Below are positions 36,506-45,890 of a DNA stretch of 64,000 nt, in pieces; positions within the stretch are counted from its first letter, which is position 1, and each line of letters begins with the position of its first letter. The translations under genes and the position numbers were made by a program. Under the pieces are notes generated by a model. The model did not search any database, was not told the DNA's origin, and saw only the letters and a list, made by a program, of their open reading frames with translations. Origin of the DNA: Pseudopedobacter sp038243635 (GTDB lineage Bacteria > Bacteroidota > Bacteroidia > Sphingobacteriales > Sphingobacteriaceae); the NCBI GenBank assembly GCA_038243635.1, contig JBBSQW010000008.1, forward strand, positions 62,001-126,000. Reading direction: 5' to 3'.

Positions 36506-37234
36506 ATGAAAAAACTAGCGCTAATCACTATACTTTCCTCCACACTTATATTCTCAAGTTGTGATACTTTGAACCAATATGCTGGCGTAATAAACCAAAC
36601 ATTAGGCACTCCGTCTACCACCGAAATGAGCTTAGGTTTAAAACAAGCTTTAGAATTTGGGACAAACTATAGTACCGAACGGTTGTCTGCAAAAGATGGT
36701 TATTTGGGTAATTTGGCAGTAAAGATTTTGTTTCCGGAAGAAGCAAAAAAAGCAGAGAATGCACTGCGGGCAATAGGCTTAAACAGCTTATGTGATAATG
36801 TAATTACCAGTTTAAACAGGGCAGCTGAAGATGCTGCACAAGAAGCGAAACCTATTTTTGTGAATGCCATTAAACAAATGAGCTTTCAGGATGTAAGCAA
36901 TATTTTATTGGGCAAGCAAGATGCAGCAACATTGTATTTTAAAAGAACTACAAGTGCTGCGCTTGCAGGTAAATTTAGACCAATTGTTACTAATAGCTTA
37001 AGCAAAGTTGGTGCTACTAAATATTGGGGCGATGTTACAAAAAGTTATAACAGATTACCTTTGGTTAAACCTATAAATACTGATTTAACAGGCTATGTAA
37101 CCGACCAAGCAATTGATGGTCTGTTTTTCGAAATTGCAAAAGAAGAGCTAAAAATTAGAGGAAACCTGAGCGCAAGAAGCACCTCATTATTGCAAAAGGT
37201 TTTTGCTTACGCAGATCAACAGAAAGGGAGTTAA
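36506..37234 (+). CDS. DUF4197 lipoprotein
   Basis: A 242-residue lipoprotein with signal MKKLALITILSSTLIFSSC (lipobox SSC), then the DUF4197 pattern: EMSLGLKQALEFGTNYSTERLSAKDGYLGN, IKILFPEEAKKAE-like text, QDVSNILLGKQDAATLYFK and a terminal GLFFEIAKEELKIR. The family is widespread in Gram-negatives and has no known function. It appears to be a single-gene unit. Confidence 0.88.
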   Translation: MKKLALITILSSTLIFSSCDTLNQYAGVINQTLGTPSTTEMSLGLKQALEFGTNYSTERLSAKDGYLGNLAVKILFPEEAKKAENALRAIGLNSLCDNVITSLNRAAEDAAQEAKPIFVNAIKQMSFQDVSNILLGKQDAATLYFKRTTSAALAGKFRPIVTNSLSKVGATKYWGDVTKSYNRLPLVKPINTDLTGYVTDQAIDGLFFEIAKEELKIRGNLSARSTSLLQKVFAYADQQKGS

Positions 37235-37389
37235 TTATTTTATTGCATTAACCCGGAAATACTTAAAGCCATTTACCGATTTTTAGCCGAAACCAAAATT
37301 ATTCTAGGAACATGTGATAGATTAATGTTCGTTTAACTTTTATCTTAGCACATAAACTCTTATTTTTGAAACCATATATCAAAAATACA

Positions 37390-37572
37390 ATGGAAGAAAA
37401 TTTTGACTATCAAAAATATAACTGGTTATATTATGTAATTGGTTTAGTGTGTGGTGCTTTAACTGGTTTAGCTGTAGAGGGTCATATCCTTACAGGAGCA
37501 ATTTTGGGAGTGTTAACCGGTGGGCTGTTTCAGTTCTTGATTAACAAAAGCCGTGGAAAGCAACAAGCATAA
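37390..37572 (+). CDS. Small membrane protein, unknown function
   Basis: A 60-residue protein from the ATG at 37390 (a TTG 8 codons earlier is possible). Its hydrophilic start EENFDYQKYNWLYY is followed by two hydrophobic segments (YVIGLVCGALTGLAVEG and LTGAILGVLTGGLFQFLI) joined by a short turn, and a basic tail KSRGKQQA. No family is recognised. It sits between two unrelated genes on the same strand. Confidence 0.6.
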   Translation: MEENFDYQKYNWLYYVIGLVCGALTGLAVEGHILTGAILGVLTGGLFQFLINKSRGKQQA

Positions 37573-37680
37573 AAAAGAGCTTCCCCCTTTTATAAAAAAT
37601 TGGAACCAGTTTTACGCAATTGTTTTGTGTTGGCTGGTTTTTTTAATTTTAATATTTAGCCTTATTACTTCTTATTTCTC

Positions 37681-39375
37681 ATGAGTTGGATAGACTGGCT
37701 GGTACTTTCTGTTACCATTTTGTTTATCGTAATTTACGGGATTTACAAAAGTAGAGGGAGTAAAAATATTGATGGTTATCTGCTGGGTGATCGTTCCTTG
37801 CCTTGGTATAACGTTGGTTTATCGGTAATGGCAACGCAGGCCAGTGCTATCACTTTTCTTTCTGCTCCAGGTTTGGCGTATTCAGACGGAATGCGTTTTG
37901 TGCAATTCTATTTCGGGCTTCCAATAGCCATGATTATCCTCTGCATCACTTTTGTTCCAATTTACCACAAACTTAAAGTTTATACCGCTTACGAGTTCTT
38001 AGAACAACGTTTTGACTTAAAAACTAGAGCTTTTACTGCATTTCTATTTCTAATTCAACGAGGGTTATCTACCGGGATCACCATTTATGCCCCATCTATT
38101 ATTTTATCAACGATATTAAACATCAACACTACTTATACTACCCTTTTTATTGGAAGTGTGGTGGTTTTATACACCGTTTACGGCGGAACAAAAGCAGTTT
38201 CTTATACTCAAATGTTACAGATGAGCATTATTTTTTGTGGGATGTTTTTAGCGGGATTTATGGTCGTTCAGCTCTTGCCAGGCGACGTTGGTTTTGTGAA
38301 GGCTTTAAAAATTGCTGGCAAAATGGACCGCATGAATGTGATTGATTGGAAGTTTGATTTGAACAATCGCTACACCGTTTGGACCGGAATTATCGGAGGT
38401 CTTTTTCTACAACTTTCGTATTTCGGTACAGATCAATCACAAGTTGGGCGTTACTTAACTGGCAGTTCAGTTGGTCAAAGCCGAATGGGATTATTGATGA
38501 ACGGCATGTTGAAAATCCCGATGCAGTTCTTGATTCTACTGATAGGAATTTTTGTTTTTACGTTTTATCAATATCAAAAGCCACCTATTTTTTTTAACAG
38601 CTACGAGCTTAATAAGGTAGAAAACTCCAGTTATAGAGCCGAGTTTAAAGAACGAGAGCAAGACTTTAATTTAGCTTTCGCCGATAAAAGCAAAAAGGTA
38701 ATTGCGCTTGATGAAGCATTAAATAGCAATAAAAATGTAGAACAAGCAAGCGCCGACGTAAAGCTGGCTAACGAAAACCTTCAACAAAAAAAGTTGGATG
38801 CACTGGCGGTAATGAAAAAGAACAATCCCGATGCAGATTTGGATGATACCAATTATGTGTTTTTGACTTTTGTTACGCAGCATCTGCCAAAAGGCTTAAT
38901 TGGTTTATTGATTGCCATCGTTTGTATGGCTTCCATGGGGTCAACCGCGAGCGCTCTAAACTCTTTGGCCTCTACCACTTCTGTGGATATTTATAAACGC
39001 CTAATTAACAAAACGGGTAGCGATTTAAAGTATCTGAACATTAGTAAAATCACTACTTTCTTTTGGGGAGTAATCAGTATCGCCATGGCACTTTTTGCCA
39101 GTAAGTTGGGTAACTTATTAGAAGCAGTAAATATCCTTGGCTCCTTATTTTATGGAACAATTTTAGGAATTTTCTTGGTTGCCTTTTACTTTAAGTACGT
39201 TGGCGGAAAAGCAGTTTTTTATGCGGCAATCATCACGGAGATATTCGTTTTTACGGCCTTTAAGTTTGATTGGATGGCTTATTTGTGGTTAAACCTTTTC
39301 GGTTGTGTTTTGGTAATCGTTTTTGGATTAGTGCTGCAAACCTTCTTTTACACTAAAAAAACACAACTATCATAA
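37681..39375 (+). CDS. Sodium:solute symporter family protein
   Basis: A 564-residue transporter of the SSS family with about 13-14 membrane segments. Motifs are LGDRSLPWYNVGLSVMATQ near residue 40 and the late SMGSTASALNSLASTTSVDI with its sodium-site serines. A charged, coiled-coil-like segment of about 85 residues (about 311-397) interrupts the membrane core between segments. The substrate is not predictable from sequence. It appears to be a single-gene unit. Confidence 0.9.
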   Translation: MSWIDWLVLSVTILFIVIYGIYKSRGSKNIDGYLLGDRSLPWYNVGLSVMATQASAITFLSAPGLAYSDGMRFVQFYFGLPIAMIILCITFVPIYHKLKVYTAYEFLEQRFDLKTRAFTAFLFLIQRGLSTGITIYAPSIILSTILNINTTYTTLFIGSVVVLYTVYGGTKAVSYTQMLQMSIIFCGMFLAGFMVVQLLPGDVGFVKALKIAGKMDRMNVIDWKFDLNNRYTVWTGIIGGLFLQLSYFGTDQSQVGRYLTGSSVGQSRMGLLMNGMLKIPMQFLILLIGIFVFTFYQYQKPPIFFNSYELNKVENSSYRAEFKEREQDFNLAFADKSKKVIALDEALNSNKNVEQASADVKLANENLQQKKLDALAVMKKNNPDADLDDTNYVFLTFVTQHLPKGLIGLLIAIVCMASMGSTASALNSLASTTSVDIYKRLINKTGSDLKYLNISKITTFFWGVISIAMALFASKLGNLLEAVNILGSLFYGTILGIFLVAFYFKYVGGKAVFYAAIITEIFVFTAFKFDWMAYLWLNLFGCVLVIVFGLVLQTFFYTKKTQLS

Positions 39376-39614
39376 CCTATTTTACGCCATTTTTTTGAAC
39401 CACATAGCTACATAGATTTTATTCGACTTTAGGGTTTTTAAGATAGCCAAAAGTATTAAATTTCTCATATTGTAGCGATGTCGAAGATTTATCTTACTCT
39501 TTATCACTTTCTGATATCCTAGTTTTTTGACGTGTATTGATTCTTCTTTTTATTATTTTAATCTCAGATAATGCTGGCACTTTTTATGTTAAGTTCCCAA
39601 TAAAAATAAAAGCT

Positions 39615-40463
39615 ATGAAATGGTTAGGCAGACGCGGAAGTAGTAACGTGGAAGACCGGAGAGGTCTATCGGGTGGAAAAATTGCAGCAGGCGGTGGTAT
39701 CATCGGTGTTATATTTTTGATCGCTCAAATGTTTTTAGGTGGTGATAGTGCGCAGGTTTTAAATCAAATTCAGAATCAAGTAGTACAACGCAGCGGTGGT
39801 GGAGAACAAAGAGAACTAACTGAAGCCGAAAAAAAACAAGGAGAATTTGCGTCGGTCGTTTTTGCGGATACCGAAGATGTTTGGGGTAAACTTTTTGAAG
39901 AACAGGGTTCTAGTTATCAACAACCCAAAATGGTTTTATTTACTGATGGTGTGCAAACAGAATGTGGCGGCGCTTCATCAGCAGTTGGACCTTTCTATTG
40001 CCCAGCAGATCAGAAAGTATATATCGACCTTTCTTTTATGGAAGAGTTAAAAAGTAGGTTCGGAGCAAAAGGAGGTGATTTTGCAACAGCTTACGTCATC
40101 GCTCACGAAGTTGGTCACCATGTTCAAACCTTATTAGGTACTTCTGCAAAAGTAAATAAGATGCAAAGCGGCATAAGCGAAAAAGAGGCCAATAAATTAT
40201 CGGTTGCTTTAGAGTTGCAGGCAGATTTTTATGCAGGTATTTTTGCGCATTATAACAAACAATATTTAGAAGATGGTGATATTGAAGAGGCAATGAGTGC
40301 GGCGCAAGCTGTTGGAGACGATGCCATTCAGCAGAAGTCGCAAGGGAGAATTGTTCCAGATGCTTTTACTCACGGAACATCAAAACAAAGAATGTATTGG
40401 TTTATGAAAGGCTATAATTCGGGCAATATAAACGAAGGAGATACTTTTTCTGAATTGAGGTAA
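39615..40463 (+). CDS. Neutral zinc metallopeptidase (YpfJ/KPN_02809 type)
   Basis: A 282-residue protein taken from ATG 39615, where the family start MKWLGRRGSSNVEDRR is found; the longer upstream frame is non-homologous. One membrane segment (GGIIGVIFLIAQMFLGG) is followed by a periplasmic domain with the zinc motif HEVGHHVQTLLG, ELQADFYAGIFAH, and C-terminal FTHGTSKQRMYWFMKGY. The substrate is unknown. The membrane anchor suggests envelope quality control. Confidence 0.9.
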   Translation: MKWLGRRGSSNVEDRRGLSGGKIAAGGGIIGVIFLIAQMFLGGDSAQVLNQIQNQVVQRSGGGEQRELTEAEKKQGEFASVVFADTEDVWGKLFEEQGSSYQQPKMVLFTDGVQTECGGASSAVGPFYCPADQKVYIDLSFMEELKSRFGAKGGDFATAYVIAHEVGHHVQTLLGTSAKVNKMQSGISEKEANKLSVALELQADFYAGIFAHYNKQYLEDGDIEEAMSAAQAVGDDAIQQKSQGRIVPDAFTHGTSKQRMYWFMKGYNSGNINEGDTFSELR

Positions 40464-40469
40464 GACTTT

Positions 40470-40520
40470 AAAAAAACGAAGTCTGCCCAATTAAAGTGGT
40501 TACAAAGACTTCGTACTTTT
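40470..40520. terminator. Bidirectional terminator between the zinc peptidase gene and psd
   Basis: ACGAAGTCT (40476-40484) pairs with AGACTTCGT (40506-40514). An A-run lies to the left and ACTTTT to the right. It separates two convergent genes. The 21-nt loop is long, so strength is uncertain. Confidence 0.5.
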
Positions 40521-40525
40521 AAAAT

Positions 40526-41215
40526 TTACTTTGTAGAATCTGGAGGAGTCACAGTACTCGGCAAAGTAGCTAAAACAGTTACACCACCCTTAACGACTTC
40601 ATTCAAATTCACATTAACTTTAGTGCCTAGTGGTAAAAAAACATCTACCCTAGAGCCAAACTTAATAAAGCCAAACTGCTCTGCTTGCTCAACTTGGTCA
40701 CCTTCTTTTAAATACCAAACAATTCTACGGGCTAAAGCACCTGCAATTTGGCGGTATAAAATCTCGAATCCTTTTTCATGAGCCACAACAGTGGTAGTTC
40801 TTTCGTTCTCTGTTGACGATTTTGGATCCCAAGCAACCAAGTATTTACCAGGATGGTATTTGAAATACTTTACTATTCCACTAATTGGGTTTCTATTGAT
40901 ATGCACATTTACAGGCGACATAAAAACAGAAAGCTGTAGTCTTCTATCTTTAAAATATTCTCCTTCTTCAGTTTCTTCAATAACTACCACCTTCCCATCT
41001 GCAGGGCAAATGATATGTCTTTCATCAATTGTTAAAGTACGTGTTGGGCTTCTAAAAAACTGAACTATGGTTATCAAAAGAAATAAAGAAACACCATACC
41101 ACAACCACACAAACCAAGTAAGATCTGGCAAGTAGTAATGGATAACAGCATTGGTTATGGCTATAAATAAAACGCAAAGCGCTAATGAGGTATATCCTTC
41201 TTTATGAAAAGTCAT
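40526..41215 (-). CDS. psd: Phosphatidylserine decarboxylase (short, PsdR-type)
   Basis: A 229-residue enzyme producing phosphatidylethanolamine. Two N-terminal membrane segments are followed by the decarboxylase domain: ICPADGKVVVIEE, FMSPVNVHINRNPISG, and the self-cleavage site in FGSRVDVFLPLG, where Gly-Ser yields the pyruvoyl prosthetic group. The short form is typical for Bacteroidota. The cdsA gene directly upstream (25-nt gap) supplies the pathway's CDP-diacylglycerol. Confidence 0.95.
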   Translation of the reverse strand: MTFHKEGYTSLALCVLFIAITNAVIHYYLPDLTWFVWLWYGVSLFLLITIVQFFRSPTRTLTIDERHIICPADGKVVVIEETEEGEYFKDRRLQLSVFMSPVNVHINRNPISGIVKYFKYHPGKYLVAWDPKSSTENERTTTVVAHEKGFEILYRQIAGALARRIVWYLKEGDQVEQAEQFGFIKFGSRVDVFLPLGTKVNVNLNEVVKGGVTVLATLPSTVTPPDSTK

Positions 41216-41239
41216 CTTTTAAAATTTTAGGCGAAACTA

Positions 41240-42043
41240 CTAATAAGTAATCAAATAGAGGTAAACGAAAATTACTGGGGCAGAAAGCAGCAAGCCGTCA
41301 AAGCGATCTAATACGCCGCCATGCCCAGGTAGAAGCGTACCAGAATCTTTAACATTAATACTTCGTTTAAACATAGATTCTACCAAATCACCCAAAGTGC
41401 CAAAGCAGGAGACGATTAATCCCATCACCATCCAATGGTAAAAAGCATAATCAGTATAAAAAATTGAGATGATATAGGCTACCAAAACGCTAGTAAAAAT
41501 TCCACCAAAGAAACCCTCCCATGATTTTTTAGGCGAATGCCTTTCAAATAAACGGTGTTTTCCAAATTTTACGCCAACAAAATATGCACCCGTATCATTG
41601 GCCCAAAGCATCAGAAAAAAAGCTAAAGCTAAATGGAAATTGTAAGTGCCAGAAATAAAAGCAATACTCACATAAAAAACGAAGGGAATAACTGCATAGA
41701 TTAAACCTAAAAAGGTGTAAGCTATATTGCTAAAAGGAATGGTAGATTTTTTATAAAGTTCGCGAATAAAAATCCCGAATAGTAAAGGAATATTTATAAG
41801 CAACCATTTGCTTTCAAAAGCGATAAAGTAACTACCAGCCACCGAGCAAAAAATAATTAGCGCAGCAACGTAGCCTATGTTTTTATGCGGACGTAAGCCG
41901 GTAGTATTTATTAACGAAAAAAACTCGAAAAGACACATCAAGCTTAAGAAAATATAGAAAGCAACAAATACGTAAGGTCCACCTAACAAAGAAGCCAACA
42001 TCACTAAAACAAAAATGAAACCGGTTATAGCTCTTGTTTTCAT
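41240..42043 (-). CDS. cdsA: Phosphatidate cytidylyltransferase
   Basis: A 267-residue integral membrane enzyme making CDP-diacylglycerol from phosphatidic acid and CTP. About seven membrane segments are seen, and the signature near the C-terminus reads LGDLVESMFKRSINVKDSGTLLPGHGGVLDRFDGLL in pieces (LVESMFKR, KDSGTLLPGHGG, LDRFD). The middle segment has WANDTGAYFVG. It overlaps the DUF2007 gene upstream by one base, and psd follows. Confidence 0.96.
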   Translation of the reverse strand: MKTRAITGFIFVLVMLASLLGGPYVFVAFYIFLSLMCLFEFFSLINTTGLRPHKNIGYVAALIIFCSVAGSYFIAFESKWLLINIPLLFGIFIRELYKKSTIPFSNIAYTFLGLIYAVIPFVFYVSIAFISGTYNFHLALAFFLMLWANDTGAYFVGVKFGKHRLFERHSPKKSWEGFFGGIFTSVLVAYIISIFYTDYAFYHWMVMGLIVSCFGTLGDLVESMFKRSINVKDSGTLLPGHGGVLDRFDGLLLSAPVIFVYLYLITY

Positions 42044-42246
42044 TATAAATCGTTTTGTAAAATAATTTCTAACGCCTGTTGAAAGTGTTGGTTAGGTACA
42101 TTTACATGCACTTCACCGAATTTGTAAGAGGTGTCTTGTTTATTCATCAACACAGCTTCAATTTCATGATCTATTAAAACTTGACGAACAATTTCGGCTT
42201 TGTAAAAGTCGCTAGAAGTATAAATTTTAACCCAATCTTTATCCAT
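42043..42246 (-). CDS. DUF2007 domain-containing protein (putative signal-transducing protein)
   Basis: A 67-residue protein with the DUF2007 fold pattern: KIYTSSDFYKAEIVRQVLIDHEIEAVLMNKQD and VHVNVPNQHFQQALEIIL. The family resembles PII-like small domains, but its function is unknown. One-base overlaps on both sides place it in the CPBP-DUF2007-cdsA-psd operon. Confidence 0.85.
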   Translation of the reverse strand: MDKDWVKIYTSSDFYKAEIVRQVLIDHEIEAVLMNKQDTSYKFGEVHVNVPNQHFQQALEIILQNDL

Positions 42247-43163
42247 TATATGTGTTTGATTTTCTTTGTTTGCTTAAAAAAATGAAAGAGTAAAGCTAAA
42301 GTAATTATCGCACTAATAAGGTAACCATAACTATTAAAAGAACTAATCTGGTCTATATTATCCAAGTCTTTCCCTTGCTTTTGTAGTACAAAAGCCATCA
42401 CTACAGCACTTCCATTGTTTAAAAAATGTCCTAAAATTGGCAGATACATGCTTTGTCCGTATACTAGTAAGTAGCCGAAAAGTGCACCTAAAAGCATTCT
42501 GGGGAAAAAGCCATAAAACTGCATGTGTATCGCACTAAAAATAATAGCTGTTATCCAAATTGCTGTATGGTGGTTTTTAAACCATTGGCCCAAAATGTTT
42601 TGAAATCCACCTCTAAAAAAAAGTTCTTCCCCAACTGCTGGAATCACGGCCACCATTAAAAGTGTAATAGCTAAATCCCCATAGCCTTTCATTACCAATA
42701 GTTTTTTTGTGATTTCACCTGCTTCCAATTCCTTGGTCTTCATCCAAATTTCCATCTCTTTTAAAAATGCTGGCAAATTCATTTTCTGATTCACCAAAAC
42801 CACCCATTCAAAAAAAGGAGTTGCAAAAAGCATTAATAAAAAAACGGTTAATAACAAAGCCGGATTCAGCTTGGTATCTAAATAATAATAATGTTTAGGT
42901 TTAACCTCATTTACGTAAGCGAACGCAATTGGTCCGGCAATAAACATCCCAAAGGAACTGCTAATTTGCATTGTCCGTAATAGGTTTATGTCCATATCTA
43001 AGGGGTTGCCGGTAAGCATGGCAATATTTGCGTTTCCACTAAATAAAAACCAAAATAGTAAGCCAGTAATAGTAAACACCAAAGCGCCCACAACAGTGCA
43101 TAAAATCAAAAACATGATTTGCAGCAAAGGATGATATGCATTTGCTTTTTGCAGGTGAGGCAT
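42246..43163 (-). CDS. CPBP family intramembrane glutamic protease
   Basis: A 305-residue polytopic protein with the CPBP (Abi/Rce1-like) catalytic motifs: EELFFRGGF around residue 180, then FSAIHMQFYGF and LGHFLNN. These form an intramembrane active site of Glu and His residues. The targets of bacterial members are mostly unknown. It heads the operon with DUF2007, cdsA and psd, and is divergent from dusB. Confidence 0.88.
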   Translation of the reverse strand: MPHLQKANAYHPLLQIMFLILCTVVGALVFTITGLLFWFLFSGNANIAMLTGNPLDMDINLLRTMQISSSFGMFIAGPIAFAYVNEVKPKHYYYLDTKLNPALLLTVFLLMLFATPFFEWVVLVNQKMNLPAFLKEMEIWMKTKELEAGEITKKLLVMKGYGDLAITLLMVAVIPAVGEELFFRGGFQNILGQWFKNHHTAIWITAIIFSAIHMQFYGFFPRMLLGALFGYLLVYGQSMYLPILGHFLNNGSAVVMAFVLQKQGKDLDNIDQISSFNSYGYLISAIITLALLFHFFKQTKKIKHI

Positions 43164-43215
43164 AATAGATACTTTTTTGGTAAATTTGCGGTTAAATTAA
43201 TGATTTGATTCGTGA

Positions 43216-44208
43216 ATGTCTGTTAAAATAGGAAATATCGATTTAGGGAATTTCCCGCTTTTGCTTGCGCCGATGGAGGATGTAAGCGACCCACCGTTCC
43301 GTTTTGTTTGTAAACAAGCCGGGGTGGATATGATGTATACTGAGTTTATATCTTCGGAAGGTTTGATTAGGGATGCTGCAAAAAGCAGACAGAAGCTGGA
43401 TATTTTTGAATATGAGAGACCCATTGGAATCCAGATTTTTGGTTCAGAGATTGATCACATGCGTCAGGCAACTGAGATATCTTCTTTGGCTAATCCAGAT
43501 TTAATTGATATCAATTACGGTTGCCCTGTGAAGAATGTCGCTTGTCGCGGTGCGGGTGCAAGCTTATTACAAGATATTGATAAAATGGTTGCGATGACGG
43601 CTGCTGTTGTTAAAGCTACGCACTTGCCAGTAACGGTAAAAACCCGTTTAGGCTGGGATGACAACACTAAAAACGTTTACGAGGTCGCCGAACGATTGCA
43701 AGATGTGGGTATCCAAGCCTTAACGATTCACGGAAGAACCCGTTCCCAAATGTATAAAGGCAGTGCGGATTGGAGTTTGATTAGGGAAATTAAGCGCAAT
43801 CCGCGAATAAAAATCCCGATTTTTGGCAACGGCGATATCGATTCTCCAGAGAAAGCAGCTAATTGGCGATTAGAATATGAAGTGGATGGAATTATGATTG
43901 GCAGGGCGGCAATTGGTTATCCTTGGATTTTTAGGGAAGTAAGACACTTTTTTGAAACTGGAGAACACTTGGCCCCACCAACTTTAAACGAGCGAATAGA
44001 AACATGTAAAACCCATTTGCAAAAATCTGTGGAGTGGAAAGGTCCAAAAACCGGGATTTTTGAAATGCGCAGGCATTATGCCAATTATTTTAAAGGAATT
44101 GCTAATTTTAAAGATTGGCGCATGAAATTAGTCTCCTTGGAGAACATTACAGAGATAGAAGACGTTTTAAACGAGATTGAAAATAAATTCAGCCTAGAGT
44201 TGGTTTAA
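43216..44208 (+). CDS. dusB: tRNA-dihydrouridine synthase (DusB type)
   Basis: A 330-residue flavoenzyme reducing uridines in the D-loop of tRNAs. Motifs are APMEDVSDPPFRFVCKQ, the active-site Cys in DINYGCPVKNVACRGAGASLL (given in parts: INYGCPVK, CRGAGASLL), TVKTRLGWDD, IHGRTRSQMYKGSADW and the FMN-binding GNGDI. A -7-like TAAATTTG occurs at 43181-43188, 28 nt before the ATG. apaG follows 50 nt later. Confidence 0.94.
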   Translation: MSVKIGNIDLGNFPLLLAPMEDVSDPPFRFVCKQAGVDMMYTEFISSEGLIRDAAKSRQKLDIFEYERPIGIQIFGSEIDHMRQATEISSLANPDLIDINYGCPVKNVACRGAGASLLQDIDKMVAMTAAVVKATHLPVTVKTRLGWDDNTKNVYEVAERLQDVGIQALTIHGRTRSQMYKGSADWSLIREIKRNPRIKIPIFGNGDIDSPEKAANWRLEYEVDGIMIGRAAIGYPWIFREVRHFFETGEHLAPPTLNERIETCKTHLQKSVEWKGPKTGIFEMRRHYANYFKGIANFKDWRMKLVSLENITEIEDVLNEIENKFSLELV

Positions 44209-44258
44209 ATTTTGCGATTTTAAAATTATTCTGATAAATTAACAAAAACAATAAAAAT

Positions 44259-44645
44259 ATGGTAGCCCAAATTACTGAACGAGTTAAAGTTTCTGTGGAA
44301 ACCACCTATCAGCCAGAATATTCAAATCCGGCTAACGAACATTTTATGTTTGCGTACAAGATTAAGATCGAAAACTTAAGCGATTACAGCATTCAATTAC
44401 TACGTCGTCATTGGTTAATATTTGACTCCAACGGCACAAAAAGAGAAGTAGAAGGCGAAGGAGTTGTAGGTTTACAACCTGTTATTGAGCCTGGTGAATA
44501 CCACGAATATGTATCTGGATGTAATTTAAAAACAGATATGGGGACTATGGGAGGTTCCTTTCAAGTAAAAAGACTGGTTGACGAAGAGGTTTTTGACGTT
44601 AAAATTCCACAGTTTTCTTTAATTGCGCCTTATAAATTAAATTAA
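44259..44645 (+). CDS. apaG: ApaG (DUF525) protein
   Basis: A 128-residue FnIII-like beta protein. Family landmarks are VSVETTYQPEYSNP, FAYKIKIENLSDYSIQLLRRHW, and the glycine-rich VVGLQPVIEPGEYHEYVSGC. It was named from Salmonella cobalt-resistance work (corD), but its biochemical role is unsettled. Normal length. It may be co-transcribed with dusB. Confidence 0.93.
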   Translation: MVAQITERVKVSVETTYQPEYSNPANEHFMFAYKIKIENLSDYSIQLLRRHWLIFDSNGTKREVEGEGVVGLQPVIEPGEYHEYVSGCNLKTDMGTMGGSFQVKRLVDEEVFDVKIPQFSLIAPYKLN

Positions 44646-44768
44646 TTTCCAGTTTACTATACCTACCTATTTAACAGTCTAAAATCGTTTGCGTCCGCAT
44701 ATATTCCAAAACGTTAATCCGAAAAACAAAATTAAAATTTAATAAAAAGATTTGAGGTTAATACGTTT

Positions 44769-45890
44769 ATGGCTATCAAAATGATTGATTTAGAGGCAGA
44801 ATATCTTTTATTAGAAGAAGATGTGATGCCTGAGATCACCAAGGTTTTAAAAAGTGGAGCTTACGTTCAAGGTAAGATTGTTCGGGATTTTGAGAACGAC
44901 CTAGCGAACTACCTACAGGTAAAACACGTAATTTCTTGTGGAAATGGAACCGATGCATTACAAATTGCGTTGATGGCCTCGAATATAAAAGCAGGAGACG
45001 AGGTAATTATTCCTGCATTTTCTTATGTAGCCGTAGCGGAAGTTGTTTGTTTGTTGGGCGCTACACCCGTTTTTGTTGACGTAGACGAAACTTATTTTCA
45101 GTTTGATATTAAGTCAATAAAAAATGCAATTACTACAAAAACAAAAGCGATTATTTCCGTTCACCTTTTCGGGCAATCAGCGAATCTTGAAGAACTCGTT
45201 AAACTGGCTCAAAAACATAAAGTCAAAATCATTGAAGATTGCGCCCAATCACTAGGTGGGAAATATGGTTTTAATCATGAAGATAGATCTCTGGGAAGTA
45301 TAGGAGATTTCGGTTGTACGTCATTCTTCCCCACCAAAAATCTCTCGTGTTTTGGAGATGGTGGAGCTTTGTTTACCAATGATGATGATTTAGCAAACAA
45401 AGCGAGAATGATTGCTAATCATGGACAAATAGAAAAATATAATCATCATTTGGTTGGCATTAATTCAAGGTTAGATAGCCTGCAGGCAGGTGTTCTTAAA
45501 GTTAAGCTGATAAAGCTAGACCAAGTTGTAGCAAAAAAATCAGCGCTCGCAAACAGGTATATTAATCAACTCCAAAACTTAGTCAATATTCAGTTGCCAA
45601 AATGTAGTTCAAACAGCACAAACTCTTGGCATCAATTTACCATAAAGGTTGCAAACGACTTAAGAGACCCACTTAAAAACCACCTCGCTTCCAAAGACAT
45701 CGACAGCATGATTTATTACCCTATGCCAATCCCCAGTCAGATTGCTTATCAAAATTATCAAGAAAAATTTCCGGTATCCGAGAAACTGAGTAAAGAAGTC
45801 TTGTCTTTACCCATCCATCAGCTACTGACAATAAAAGATATAGATTATATTTGCGCTCAGATAAATGGCTTTTTTAATGCAGCGTCCTGA
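44769..45890 (+). CDS. DegT/DnrJ/EryC1/StrS family sugar aminotransferase
   Basis: A 373-residue PLP enzyme adding an amino group to a keto nucleotide sugar. The PLP-binding lysine is Lys190 in TSFFPTKNLSCFGDGGA, preceded by SCGNGTDALQIAL and the aspartate motif IEDCAQSLGG. The closest groups are WbpE/WlbC-like aminotransferases that work on UDP-3-keto-GlcNAcA. This fits the acetyltransferase overlapping its end. The dehydrogenases WbpA/WbpB are not in the window. It is the first gene of the polysaccharide region. Confidence 0.88.
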   Translation: MAIKMIDLEAEYLLLEEDVMPEITKVLKSGAYVQGKIVRDFENDLANYLQVKHVISCGNGTDALQIALMASNIKAGDEVIIPAFSYVAVAEVVCLLGATPVFVDVDETYFQFDIKSIKNAITTKTKAIISVHLFGQSANLEELVKLAQKHKVKIIEDCAQSLGGKYGFNHEDRSLGSIGDFGCTSFFPTKNLSCFGDGGALFTNDDDLANKARMIANHGQIEKYNHHLVGINSRLDSLQAGVLKVKLIKLDQVVAKKSALANRYINQLQNLVNIQLPKCSSNSTNSWHQFTIKVANDLRDPLKNHLASKDIDSMIYYPMPIPSQIAYQNYQEKFPVSEKLSKEVLSLPIHQLLTIKDIDYICAQINGFFNAAS

